This document shows, piece after piece, positions 47,767 to 59,220 of a DNA stretch of 64,000 nt. The translations under genes were made by a program, and so were the position numbers. A model generated the notes under the pieces. That model was not told the origin of the DNA. It made no database searches and was given only the letters and a program-made list of their open reading frames with translations. Origin of the DNA: Prinsepia uniflora (Eukaryota; Streptophyta; Magnoliopsida; Rosales; Rosaceae); contig CM064866.1 in NCBI GenBank assembly GCA_032719365.1, positions 72,241,028 through 72,305,027 on the forward strand, written 5' to 3'. Numbering within the stretch: position 1 is the stretch's first letter; every line of letters starts with the position of its first letter.

Positions 47767-50700
47767 CACAAGCTCGAGTGTTTGCAGTAACCCAACAGGA
47801 GGCCCGAGCAACTCCAGGAGTGGTGACAGGTATGCTTCCTATTTTTGGTCATGATGCACGTACCTTAATAGACCCGGGAGCTACGCATTCCTTTGTTTCT
47901 TGCACTTATGCAACCTTAGCTGATAGAGAGATTTCTGCACTCGGTTATGATATGGGAGTCGGTACGCCGACCGGTGATGTTTATGTAGTCAACCAAGTGA
48001 TACGAGATTATCCTGTATTGATAGGGGGTGTGCATCTAGTAGCTGACTTAATTTTGTTAGATTTATGTGATTTTGATGTTATCCTTGGGATGGATTGGCT
48101 GACAACCCATCATGCCTCGATCGAATGTTTCGAGAAGAAGGTACTACTCCGGAGCCCAGGGTTACCGGAGGTAATATTTCAGGGAGATCGGAGAGCGTTA
48201 CCCGTCAAAATTATATCCGCTCTCACAGTAGAGAAATTGTTGAGGAAAGGTTATCAGGGCTATTTAGCACAGGTGATTGATGTACGAGATTCACCAGTTA
48301 AGGCCGAAGATATCCCCATAGTATGTGAGTTTCCGGATGTGTTTCCTGCGGATTTGCCAGGGTTACCACCACATAGGGAGGTGGAGTTCACTATTTATTT
48401 GATCCTTGGTACACGACCCATTTCATTGACTCCTTATCGTATGGCCCCAGCGGAATTGAAGGAACTGAAGGTGCAACTGCAAGATCTAATTGACATGGGG
48501 TTCATTCGACCGAGCGTATCACCGTGGGGAGCCCCCGTGTTGTTTGTAAAGAAGAAAGAAGGCAGTTTGAGATTGTGCATGGATTACAGACAGCTCAACA
48601 AGGTCACAATCAAGAATAAGTATCCTTTGCCCAGGATTGATGATTTGTTTGATCAATTAAGGGGGGCCAAGTATTTCTCGAAGATTGACCTTCGTTCTGG
48701 TTATCATCAGTTGAGGATTCGGGAAGAGGATATTCCAAAAACAGCATTCCGAACTCGGTATGGTCATTATGAGTTTCTAGTAATGCCGTTTGGGTTAACC
48801 AATGCACCGGCGGCATTTATGGATCTAATGAACCGAGTATTCCAGAAATATCTGGATCAGTTTGTCATTGTATTTATTGATGATATTTTGGTGTATTCCA
48901 AGAGTAAAAAGCTGCATGAGAAACACCTGAGATTTGTGCTTGAGACACTGAGGGAGAACAAGTTATATGCGAAGTTGAGTAAGTGCCAATTTTGGCTAAC
49001 CAGTGTGGGATTTCTGGGGCATGTGATTTCTGCAGAAGGCATTTGTGTTGATCCCCAGAAGATTGAGGCAGTCGCAAAATGGGAACAAAGGAAGACAGTA
49101 ACCGAAGTGAGAAGCTTTTTGGGATTGGCCGGTTACTACAGACGTTTTGTCGAAGGATTTGCTACTATTGCAGCTCCACTGACCCAATTGACCAGAATGG
49201 GAGTTAAGTTCATTTGGAATGAAGCTTGTGAGCGGAGTTTTCAAGAATTGAAGAAACGATTGACATCCGCTCCGGTGTTGGTTCTTCCGGACGATAGTGG
49301 CGAATTTGACGTGTATACGGATGCATCCTTGCATGGATTGGGGTGCGTGTTAATGCAACATGGTAAGGTAATTGCTTATGCCTCTCGACAATTAAAACCA
49401 CATGAACACAATTACCCTACCCACGATCTAGAGCTGGCTGCGGTGGTGCATGCACTCAAGATCTGGCGACACTATTTATATGGTGCCACTTGTAGACTTT
49501 TTACGGATCACAAGAGTTTAAAGTACTTTTTCACACAAAAAGAGTTAAATGTGCGGCAAAGAAGATGGCTGGAATTGCTTAAAGATTATGACTGCACGAT
49601 CGAATATCATCCAGGGAAAGCAAACATAGTGGCGGATGCGTTGAGTAGGAAGTCAGCACATTCTATAGCTCATTTGCAGATGGTACGTTTACCCTTATTG
49701 GTTGAGCTTCGTCGGACTGGTGCTATGTTGAAATTGGATAACCAAGGTGGTTTGGTAGCAAGTTTCCAGGTTCGACCAATCCTACTTGATCAGGTAATTG
49801 AAGCTCAGTTCCAAGACCCTATCTTATGTATTCTCCGGATTGAAGTGGAAGCCGGGGAACGACAGGATTATGCAGTGAGTGAGGATGGAGCCTTGACAAA
49901 AGAAGGCAGATTGTGTGTTCCTGCTGATGCTGTGTTAAAGAAGGAAATTCTGGATGAAGCTCATAGTTCAGCATACGCTATGCACCCAGGAGGAACTAAG
50001 ATGTACCGTACGCTCCGAGAACATTACTGGTGGCCTGGAATGAAATGAGAAATTTCTGAATATGTGAGCAAATGTTTGATATGTCAACAAGTAAAAGCCG
50101 AAAGACAAAGACCTTATGGAGCACTACAACCGCTTCCTATCCCAGAATGGAAATGGGACCATATAACCATGGACTTTGTATTTAAACTTCCGAGGACGCC
50201 CAGAGGCCAGGATGGAGTTTGGGTGATTGTGGACAGACTTACCAAATCAGCGCATTTCTTACCTGTAAAGGAAGATTTTCAGATGTCCCAGTATGCTAAT
50301 TTATTCATTAACGAGATTATCCGGTTACATGGTACACCTGCCTCTATTATTTCAGATCGAGATCCACGATTTACCTCTAGATTTTGGAAAAGTTTACAGG
50401 AAGCTTTTGGGACGAGATTGCATTTCAGTACGGCGTTCCACCCTCAGACAGACGGACAGTCAGAACAAACTATCCAGATCCTGGAAGATATGATGAGGGC
50501 ATGTGTTCTACAATTTCAGGGAACTTGGGAGTCACACTTACCATTGATGGAATTCGCCTACAACAATAGCTACCAGGCGAGTATTGGGATGGCACCTTTT
50601 GAAGCTTTATATGGACGACAATGCAGAACTCCTTTGTGTTGGACAGAAGTGGGTGAAAGAAAATTGTCTAAGTCTGAATTAATTGATCTGACAACGGAGA

Positions 50701-51209
50701 AGGTCAAGCTCATCCGGGAGAGACTCAAGGCGGCCCAGGACAGGCAAAAGAGCTACATGGATCGACGGACGAGAGATCTTGAATTTTCCGTTGGAGATTG
50801 GGTTTTCCTGAAGTTATCACCTTGGAAAGGCATAGTACGATTTGGCAGACGCGGGAAATTAAGCCCCCGTTTTATCGGACCTTATGAGATTATCGAGCGG
50901 ATCGGCCGAGTGACTTACAGACTAGCATTACCTTCAGAGCTTTCCAGAGTTCATAATGTCTTTCATGTGTCAATGTTGCGAAAGTATGTGTATGACGAGT
51001 CCCATGTACTAGAAGAGCAACCTATTGAGCTCAGGGAAGATCTAAGCTTTGAGGAACAACCTGTGCAGATCCTGGATCGAAAAGATAAGGTACTCCGCCA
51101 AAAGACAATTCCCCTAGTGAAAGTGCTTTGGCGGAATCAGAATGTAGAAGAAGCTACTTGGGAACCCGAAGCTCAGATGCGAGAACAGTATCCGTACTTA
51201 TTTCCGTGA
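47767..51209 (+). pseudogene. Tekay-like pol (PR-RT-RNH-IN-chromodomain), one stop
   Basis: Continues the gag frame of 43492. Protease IDPGATHSFVS is near 47870; RT runs about 48430-48960 with LRLCMDYRQLN, MPFGLTNAPAAF and catalytic FIDDIL; RNase H is near 49290-49650 (VYTDASLHG, HDLELAAVV, FTDHKSL, KANIVADALSR). Integrase starts near 49960 with its HHCC region, D (TMDFV), D (ISDRDPRF) and E (GQSEQTI). The C-terminal chromodomain (about 51040-51200) has LVKVLWRN and EEATWEPE, which in chromoviruses binds chromatin marks and guides insertion. The single stop is TGA 50046, one C-to-T step from Arg, inside the integrase zinc region. The final stop is 51207-51209. Confidence 0.95.
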
Positions 51210-51243
51210 AATTTCGGGGACGAAATTTCCCAAGGGGGGAAGG
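51208..51243 (+). other. Pre-PPT hairpin and polypurine tract
   Basis: GAAATTTCGGGGACGAAATTTC (51208-51229) forms a GAAATTTCG/CGAAATTTC stem. It overlaps the last bases of the stop codon and is followed by AAGGGGGGAAGG (51232-51243) right before the LTR. The LARD has the same arrangement at 14265-14300 on its own strand. Confidence 0.8.
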
Positions 51244-51244
51244 T

Positions 51245-53895
51245 TGTAAGGCCCCGAAAAATCCAAAAATTGTAAAATATTAAAATAATGTGAAAATGAC
51301 ATTTTACCCCTAGAAGGACATGGCTAAAAGTTGACTTTTTGTTTGGTATACTGTTTGTACATTTTTCTTGTGCCATTGTGTAGGTCTCGGAACGCTGAAT
51401 CCCTAGACAGGTGGCACGTCAAAAACGGAGTTCGGATGAAGAAGTTAAGGGGTTGTGAAGTGTAGGGGTAAAATGGTAATTGTGCTTAAGGGGGGGGGGG
51501 GGGGGTAAAATGGTAATTGGGACCAAAGTGATTAACGGTGCAAGTAATGACTATGCAGTCCACTTGCTGATTCAAATCCCTTTACCCCAGCTGTGGACAC
51601 TTGTCCATGTTGAGAAACCAATTAGTGGCACTTAAGTGGTGTCACCATTAATTAATGTAATTAGTAGATAAGTGATGACAATTAGAAACAAAACAGTCCT
51701 CGACCAAGAACACAAAGCAGAGAACACAAAAACCTTCCCTTGATCGATTCTCAGCAAAACAGCGGAAATCAGCGCAATAACGTGATCAATTAGTGTAAAT
51801 TGGAGAGAAAAACGAAAAAGGAATCAAACCAACTCGGATTGGAACCTTGCTGAGCTTACCCGAAAATTCATTCAAAATCTCCATTTTCGAATTTGAATTT
51901 GTAGACGGTTTCGTTCCAATTGGATGTGAGATTAAGCTTCTTGGGAGCTAAACAACTCGAGCCCAATCAACTAGAATGAGAATTGGTGGAGAAATCGTGA
52001 CGAACAAGCCCTGCAACTGTTTGGAAAATCGAGCTTGAGTCGAGTTACTTAGAGGTAAAATTTCATGAAATTGATCTCGATTTCGTGTTCATTATAGTCC
52101 TATGATGCTTCTGGTGTGAACAATTGAAGGAAACAGGTGAGTTTTGGCTGGGACCCGAATTCAAACCCGACGGGTGTTCATCTTGAGTCGAGATGATTGA
52201 AGGCTAAATTAATTGAATTAAAGTTATGGAACTATATGTCAGATTGAATTTAGGATAATGAGTGAAAGCACGGAAGGAATTGAGTTAGAATCAAGGGAAA
52301 CCAAGTCGGGTCTGATCGCAGGTCTACAACCCGTTTACCAGAGAAACGGGCGAGAGAGAGAACTGTAGCAGCCACTGTTCACAGCGCGTGGCTGTCACGC
52401 GCAGCCGCTTGCGGCGGCGCGTGAGGGCGCGTGACCGGGAATCTGAGGAAGGGTCCAACATACTTTTTAATGTTCTCGATGATACGGACCTATTGGCGTT
52501 AGTTTCGGGTCAATCGGATATAAATTGAGGATAGTTTTGCGTATCCGAAGCGTATAGGTTACATTTAAATAATATTATTTTATTCCGACGATTCAGAACT
52601 CGTACCTAAGATTATATGATACTCTAGTAACCCTATATTACATGTTTGACATGCCAAAATATTCTCAAGACAGCGGACGAGAACGAACAGCTCGAATTCG
52701 AGCAATCTGGACGGTGTGTGAGTGGACTTTTGTTTTCTACCCTAAATGCATGCATATATGTTTTAACTGCTTTTAAATGCTTATAATATGATTTAAATTG
52801 ACTTGCCATGATTAATGATGTGATATGATGATTTCCGGATTTTGGGAATATTATATTATTATTATATTGCTTTTGGGCACGAATTTCGTGAAAATCATAA
52901 AATTGTGATTTTGGGCGATGGCCTAAGATTTGAGATGGATTTTGACTTTGGAACTAAATTACATGATTTAAGTGAAGAAATTGAATTATAAATGATCTGT
53001 TAGACATGAATTTATGGAATTTACTCATGCTGTGGAAACGCTATATTTCGGGTAGAAACCCTGTTGAACTATTGATTTGATTTTGAGATTTAAATAGTTT
53101 TAAAATGAGATTCTTGATTAGTGGTATCATCCTCGGTGATTTGATGGTCTCCTCCAGACGTCGTAGATCTTGGAGTAGTCACGATCCACTGCCTGGAGAT
53201 GAGTAACTCCGAGGGGAGGCTCAGTCTCAGGAGTGTGAGTTTATGTTGATATCCTCCAGACGTCGTTGATCCTGGAGATGATATCACCCCAGACGTCGTT
53301 GATCCTGGGGAGGTACTCGGATGTGAGACACCCGAGTTGCACGCGTTGCATTTATATCGTGACGGGTTATTGAATATTAAGATTGGATGTTGAGGATGGT
53401 GGTATCATGATTGATTTTGAATTATATTAACTATTTTCTTTTACTTTGATTTATATAACTCATGTTTTATATGATATGCATGCATGTTTGTGAAAACTGG
53501 AGGGTAAGATTATTTTGATAAATGTATTTCTAAACCTTTATTTTTGTCCACTCACACCTTTACTGTTTTTGTACCCTCCAGGCCCGTGCACAGGTACTGA
53601 GGCTCGTATTGAGGCAGAAGAATAAACAAACCGTTGCGTACTCGAGTTCTGACCGCGTAGGACTTTAATCCTTATTTGTAAATATTTCTTATGCTCTGTA
53701 AACCGGTTGACGACTGAGATAGTCAACGGTCCTAAAAACGTACCTATCCCTAGTCTAACTATGTGTGTTGTTGGTTATGTTATATTATGTACTTATATAT
53801 ATATATTTGGACTACTTTTGGTATTTTAAAATCATAGTCAGACAGGAGCAGGATCATTCATGATTATCGAGGAATAATCGGGATGGGTCCTGTCA
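51245..53895 (+). repeat. 3' LTR of the Tekay-like element (2651 bp)
   Basis: Starts TGTAAGGCCCCG and ends GGGTCCTGTCA. It has 15 G at 51491-51505 against 10 in the 5' LTR. A 20-bp insertion near 51900-51920 is absent from the 5' LTR; otherwise there are only scattered single changes. GC-rich hairpin at 52395-52424. Confidence 0.95.
52716..53557. repeat. LTR inverted-arm cassette, Tekay-like 3' LTR
   Basis: GTGTGAGTGGAC (52716-52727) and GTCCACTCACAC (53546-53557), exact reverse complements with ATGCATGCATAT-type motifs inside both arms. Confidence 0.9.
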
Positions 53896-54489
53896 TGAAA
53901 ACCCAAGACGAAATCAGTGAACCCGAATAGGAGACCAGTCGAGGATCGATCGTGAGTTGTGAAGATTTAGACCCTGATTTGAGTAATTCAATTTACAGAA
54001 CTTAAAAGGAGATGGATTAGAAGAGATCAGTGGAAAGAATGGATTGAATTGAGGTCGAATTGAGTGAGATTGAGTCGGGTTCTATCGCGGGTTTTCCAAC
54101 CCGTTTACCAGACAAACGGGCGAAGAAGACAACTGTGCTAGTTACTATAGCAGGCGCGTGGTGGTCACGTGCAGCCACTTTGGGCAGCGCGTGAAGGCGC
54201 GTGAGACCTTGTTTCAAGGTGAGATCAACATGACTTTGAATCCTCTCAGTGTAACGAACATTTTGACGCTGGTTTCGAGAAAATCGGATATCGTTTCGTT
54301 AATGTTCCGCGTATCCGAAGTTTTGTTTTACGTGTTAAATACGTATTTAAATTCCAAAAAAATTGGGGAAAATTATATGAAGTATTTTGAGATGTTAGTA
54401 ACCCTCTATAATGATTTTGGATAGGAATTCTGATTTCCAGAATTTACGGAAAAAAAATGCAGCTCGGAAACGAACCGTTTAGACGGTGT

Positions 54490-55578
54490 GTGTGAGTGGA
54501 CTTTGTTTTCCTAACCTTGATGCATGCATATATGATTTAAATGCTTTATTATATGATTTTATATGTTTTGACATGATTGATGTTTCAATCCGGTGATTTC
54601 TCGGTTTTATGATTATTATATTATATTTTGGCACGATTTTCGAGAAATGATGAAATTGATGATTTTGGGCTAGGCCCAGGATTGAAAATGATGTTTTGAC
54701 TCGGGTTATGAGTCAGGAAATTGAAAATGATATTTGGACTCGGATTATGAGTCAGTGATTGATTTTATGGATTTACGTGATCGTGGCAACTCGAGATAAC
54801 GCTCGCCTTCGGGATGGAAGTGTTTATCCCGAAGAGGTCACGTAGCACGGTCTGTTGTCGTGCAGCCGAGGGAGGCTCGACTCAGACCAAAGATGTGCTG
54901 GATATATATATGGATCGGTAAGTGATGTGTTCACGAGATCCGGATCGTCGGCTGGTGAGGTTTTCACAGCGACGGATTGCTGACTGGTGATGTGTTCACA
55001 GCAGCGGATTCTCGGATTTTGAGCGGTCCTTGAGCCTATTGATTTGCACGCGTTGCAGGGATAAACATGACTCTAAGTAACAGGATATGGAAATAAGTCC
55101 CGTGGTTTGATGGAAAAGGATTTTGAGGAAACCGTGGTTTTATGGAAAATGATTTTGAGGAAACCGTGATTTGTGGTTAAAATGATTTAAGGAAAACGTG
55201 AATTTATTAGATTCAAATTGATTTAATGAAAATGAGTTTCAAGGAAAATGTGGACATGGAATTTAGAAACATGTTGTTTGTGATTACGTACCAGTTTTGA
55301 GTGCGGGTTTTTTGGTCTTTGTGGCCAGGTGATGGTGTTCACATGTTTTGGCCTGAGAGCCGGGATTTGATGTTTTATAACTTGAACTGATTTGGTGAAC
55401 ATGAGTTTTACGAACCTTGGGAAAATATGTTTAGATTTTATCGGTCCACTGTTCATACTTGAATGATTTCATACTATTACTCATGTTTTACGATATGCAT
55501 GCACGTTTGTGAAAACTGGAGGGTAAGATTGTATTTTGGCAAATGTTTTTATAAGAGGTCATTTTTGTCCACTCACAC
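54490..55578. repeat. LTR inverted-arm cassette, split solo LTR
   Basis: GTGTGAGTGGAC (54490-54501) and GTCCACTCACAC (55567-55578), exact reverse complements. ATGCATGCATATATG (about 54520) and ATATGCATGCACG (about 55493) lie inside. The middle holds GTGATGTGTTCACAG-type repeats at 54920-55010. Confidence 0.9.
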
Positions 55579-55781
55579 CCTTTTCTGTTTTGTGACCCTC
55601 CAGGCCGTGGTACGACGTTCAGGGCTGATCGTGAAGCAGAGGTAGCAGTAGAAATCAGCGCAATTATCCCTTGTCTGGCAAGCACTTAAGGGTAATTTTG
55701 GGCCTTTAGTCGACTTGTCAGACGGGAGCAGGACCGGGCACGGTTTTTGACGTCCAGTTGGGACGGGGTCCTGTCACCGTT

Positions 55782-58492
55782 GACCTCACTCAATTCCGAG
55801 TTGTGACGAGTTCCTAGCAAACGTTTTTGTACACGAAGGTCAACTGCACGTACCAGCTCTTGAGTACGAGATTCATTCAGTCATAGACCACTAAATTTTG
55901 ATCACCCTGACATGAGGTCGACGGACTTGGAAAGATATGGGAGTTAGTTTTCCAACGCCATTAATCTCACTCAATTCCGAGTTGTGACAAGCTCCCCGCA
56001 ATCATTTTTGCACACAAAGGTCAACTGCATGAATCAGCACACGAGCACAAGATTCGACCAATCCTACAAGGCTCAAGTCGAATCGTCTTTAAACAAGCTT
56101 GGTGGCAGTAGAAAGGTATGGAACTCAGCTTTCCAACCCCACCAACGGCACCCAATTCGGAGCTAAAACGAAGTCAGAAGACCAAATTTACTACACAAAG
56201 GTTAAATCTGCCAAAAATCACAAAACACTCAAAAAAAAGTGGAAGACTTCTATTAATTATTAATGAAAATTAAAGAAGTTGGCAATTCACAATTTGAATG
56301 CTCAAGCATGTATTCAATGCTAAGATCAAGCTACGAGCGAAGAAGGATCATGAAGTTCATCACCAGGAACGACACGACCTCAGAGTCTTTCCGTCAACCC
56401 ATGAGCAAGCCTTGGAGGCCTTCAATCATCTCATCGTGGACTTTCAGTGACACATCGTCCATGAACTTCTCCAAACAATGGGGGCAACCTCCTCAACATC
56501 TCCTACTTGTCATAGATGACATCTCCAAGCTTTCTTCCTTCAATTAGGTGATGATGTGCAACGTCTCGAGCTTTGCAGGGGGGCATGATCGATCCTCCAT
56601 GCTCCACCTTGTTACCACTACATTTTGAGCTCAACAAAGCCTTGAAGATCGAGTCTCTAGAAGGTCATCTGTCACCCAAAGCAACTCCTTGGAAGGCTTC
56701 AGTCACTTCGTGGCACTACATGCACTTTCGCCTCGCGTCATGGGAAGCCTTGCTTTGGAGCTGACACAAATCTCGCCTTGTAGCTGCAACACACATTGCC
56801 TCGCATCTAGAACAAGCCTCATGCTGGGTTGTGACACGTCGCACTCCAAGTGATGAGACTTCTCGCCTCGCACTTGCACATCTTACCTTGTAGTTGCACC
56901 ATGCACAGCCTCGCACTTGCAGCATTCCTCGCCTCGCACTCGCAACATGTCTCGCCTTGTAGTTTCACTCTTCTGCACCTCACGTCGCACTCTGCTGCAC
57001 CTCGTGTTGCACTCTGATGTGCCTTATGTCGCACTCCGCTGCACCTTGCTCCCACTCTGCTGCACCTCGAACCGCACACTGCTGCACCCCGCGCCTTGCA
57101 CACTGCTGCACCTCGCGCCTGGCACACTGCTGCACCTCGCGCCTTGCACACTGCTGCACCTCGCGCCTAGCACACTGCTGCACCTTGCGCCTTGCACACT
57201 GCTGCACCTCGCGCCTTGCACTCTGCTGCACCTCGCGTCGCACCTCGTATCGCACTCTACTGCACCTCCCCGTTGAAGGCCTTGATGTTGGCTCCGCCCA
57301 CACTTGAAGATGATGAGTCCGTCAGCGCGCCAAGCTTTTCTTTTCACAAAGCATCATAAGTATGTCAACTGGAGAAGCGTCTTGGTGTCAAGTTCATCAT
57401 CTCTTAAAGTCGGAAGCTCGAACAAGTCCCGGATATGCCACCAGATGGTACTCCACAAAATGAGGTCTTAAAAATTATACCAAAAGTATGCCTTCATACA
57501 TTTTGAAATGATCATCTCGATGAGTAGAACGTACCACCGCTTGAATCATTGCAATTAGACATCCACAACTTTCAAAATCTGTGAAAGATTGAAACTGAAC
57601 AAAATAATATATTTTCATTTATATATATTAAAAATATAAAAATATATAATATATTTTATTATACATATTATATTATATATATATATACATTATATTCAAA
57701 GCGTTTCACGCACAAATGTAAGAAGTACAAAAGCCAAAGAGAAAAGGCCAAAATATGTGTCAGGGAAAGAAAAAAAAAAACATAAGCAAAATTTGCTTTG
57801 CTCTGCCCAACGAATTTGCTTTGTGTTGACAATCTGTGGAGCCCCCTCACGCATCACCTCTCAGCTCCAACTGCGAACTCATGCATGAGGAACCGCATCT
57901 GACAATCATCTGCAGCTACAAAATGGGCACGCATACCTAGACTTCAGCCCAAAATTTTGCCATCAGCATACGACCCAAGCAGCACGAACCCAGATGCTCC
58001 ACTCCACTCGCGCACACGCGCACCTGCAACATACCACATGTCTTTGATGCGCCAGCACTGATGTGATTTGCAGCCACTTGCCGCCAGCTTCATCTACTCG
58101 ACTTTATGGCCTTAAGCGATTTGTCAGTGATGATCGTAGAAATTCTTCTCTCATACTTTCGACCTACAAAGATAAACAGAGAGACGAACAAGTTAAAAAA
58201 AAAAGAGGGCCTTTTTTCATTGTCGCTTGCGCAGCCGCACTATGGGAGGAAATGGAGGAATTTTTCCCCAAACAACTTCAAGACTTCACTTTAAAAACGG
58301 GAGTAACCTAATTATTAATTGGGCTCTGAAAATTAACTTAAAGTAGGAATATAAGTTCAAAGAATTTCTCTTGAGATAAGGGCGAGGCCAGTCAGAATTC
58401 CAAATGTACAATATTAAGACGTAGTTTATTGGAGCTACAAGAAGACTACATCTCTTAGGATTTCTTGAATTCTTAAGCGATGTGGCGGCATT
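55782..58492 (+). other. 3' internal part of the gag-only element, no pol
   Basis: About 2.7 kb without any RT, RNase H or integrase motif. 55782-56165 holds two further units of a roughly 183-bp tandem repeat, whose first unit (about 39565-39754) lies left of the nested insertion; shared words are CACTCAATTCCGAGTTGTGAC and CACCCTGACAT. Next come unrecognised sequence, the 24-bp array at 56976-57264, and an AT-rich tail with a (TA)n run near 57672-57688. No obvious polypurine tract precedes 58493. Confidence 0.7.
56976..57264. repeat. 24-bp tandem array in the gag-only element
   Basis: About eleven units based on CACACTGCTGCACCTCGCGCCTTG; a 24-bp period is exact at 57123, 57147 and 57171. 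Related but longer-spaced words (CCTCGCCTTGTAGTTGCA) extend back to about 56770. Because 24 is a multiple of three, open frames on both strands are produced by the repeat itself. Confidence 0.9.
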
Positions 58493-58993
58493 TGTGGAGC
58501 CATAAATTACCGGAATATTCAAGAGCCGCCACGTGGCCAACAATTCTCATAATGCCTATATTACCCTCGGTAAAATTGACATCGACATGTAACGGTCTCC
58601 GCATTAATTTAATATATTTACCAGCTAAATATATTAATTAATCAGATCAATTACGATAATAAATAATTTCCCAGCGAATTATTTATCCATTAATAAATAA
58701 GTGATTACACTCGGTACAATCACTTATTTAATATTTTCCCCTTCAACCAATTAGACTCTCCGGTGACCCTCAAGACTTCACTATAAATAGAATACCACAT
58801 TTCACTTCTAGAGGTAATCAAAAACTCCTGCAAACACTCTGTCAGTTTATTCTCTCAAAAAACTGACTTAAGTATCGGAGTGTTTACGGTTGAAACAGCC
58901 CCCGGAATTCAACATTAACCCCGTTTGATTTTCGTTCTTGTGTGCAGGGATCGATAAGGAACTTCACAAAGTTGGACGATTTCTGCATCAACA
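58493..58993 (+). repeat. 3' LTR of the gag-only element (501 bp)
   Basis: Starts TGTGGAGCC and ends CATCAACA, followed by the target-site copy TTCAA. It keeps the TATA box (58782-58789) and the AAATAAGTGATT/AATCACTTATTT stem-loop (58695-58729). Confidence 0.93.
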
Positions 58994-59220
58994 TTCAAAA
59001 ATATGAAATTAATATCGGATTGTATTGTATTAATTATGTTTGGTACGTTCTAGGTTTTGAGCCAAAATTGCTTAAAAAATTTACACAATTTTTTTTTTTA
59101 AAAAATTTTACTTCATAGAAAACTATTTTGTACTCAAGTCTCTTTAATGTATAACTTCTCATATATAATCATCTCATATGAAATTGATTATTTGGAAATA
59201 AGTTGAAATAGTTAACTAAC

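Larger units (their letters stand above)
40773..53895 (+). mobile_element. Tekay/Del-like chromovirus (Ty3/gypsy), complete structure
   Basis: LTRs 40773-43399 and 51245-53895, target-site duplication TGAAA at 40768-40772 and 53896-53900. An initiator-Met primer site is at 43402 and a polypurine tract just before 51245. Without the inner solo LTR it is about 9.8 kb. Gag and pol form one frame of 1481 codons: gag with a CCHC knuckle, protease, RT, RNase H, integrase and a C-terminal chromodomain, the last typical of chromoviruses. It carries five in-frame stops, so this copy is inactive. The LTRs are very alike by eye, so the insertion is relatively young. Confidence 0.95.
39755..55776 (+). 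mobile_element. Solo LTR split by the Tekay-like insertion
   Basis: The two halves are 39755-40772 (starts TGTAATGACCCGTCC) and 53901-55776 (ends GACGGGGTCCTGTCA), about 2.9 kb together. They are flanked by CCGTT at 39750-39754 and 55777-55781. The halves join in LTR order: TGACGTAGTTCGGGA block in the left half; GC-rich hairpin (54165-54194), inverted arms and terminal CCTGTCA in the right half. No internal region of its own is present. Confidence 0.92.
36045..58993 (+). mobile_element. Gag-only LTR retrotransposon (TR-GAG-like) carrying nested insertions
   Basis: LTRs 36045-36542 and 58493-58993 start TGTGGAG, end CATCAACA, and are flanked by TTCAA at 36040-36044 and 58994-58998. Without the nested insertion (39755-55781) the element is about 6.9 kb. 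The interior has a gag frame (36650-38824) with a Tat-like knuckle but no protease, RT, RNase H or integrase motif that I can find in 38825-39754 or 55782-58492. Elements with LTRs and gag only are known in plants as TR-GAG. An alternative is an internally deleted Tat element. The two LTRs differ at some twenty-odd positions by eye, more than the nested Tekay-like pair, as nesting order demands. Confidence 0.88.

Noticed and set aside
56819..57347. Cys/Arg-rich and Leu/His-rich open frames over the 24-bp array
   Set aside because: They are created by the repeat in several frames and on both strands at once; no gene signals.
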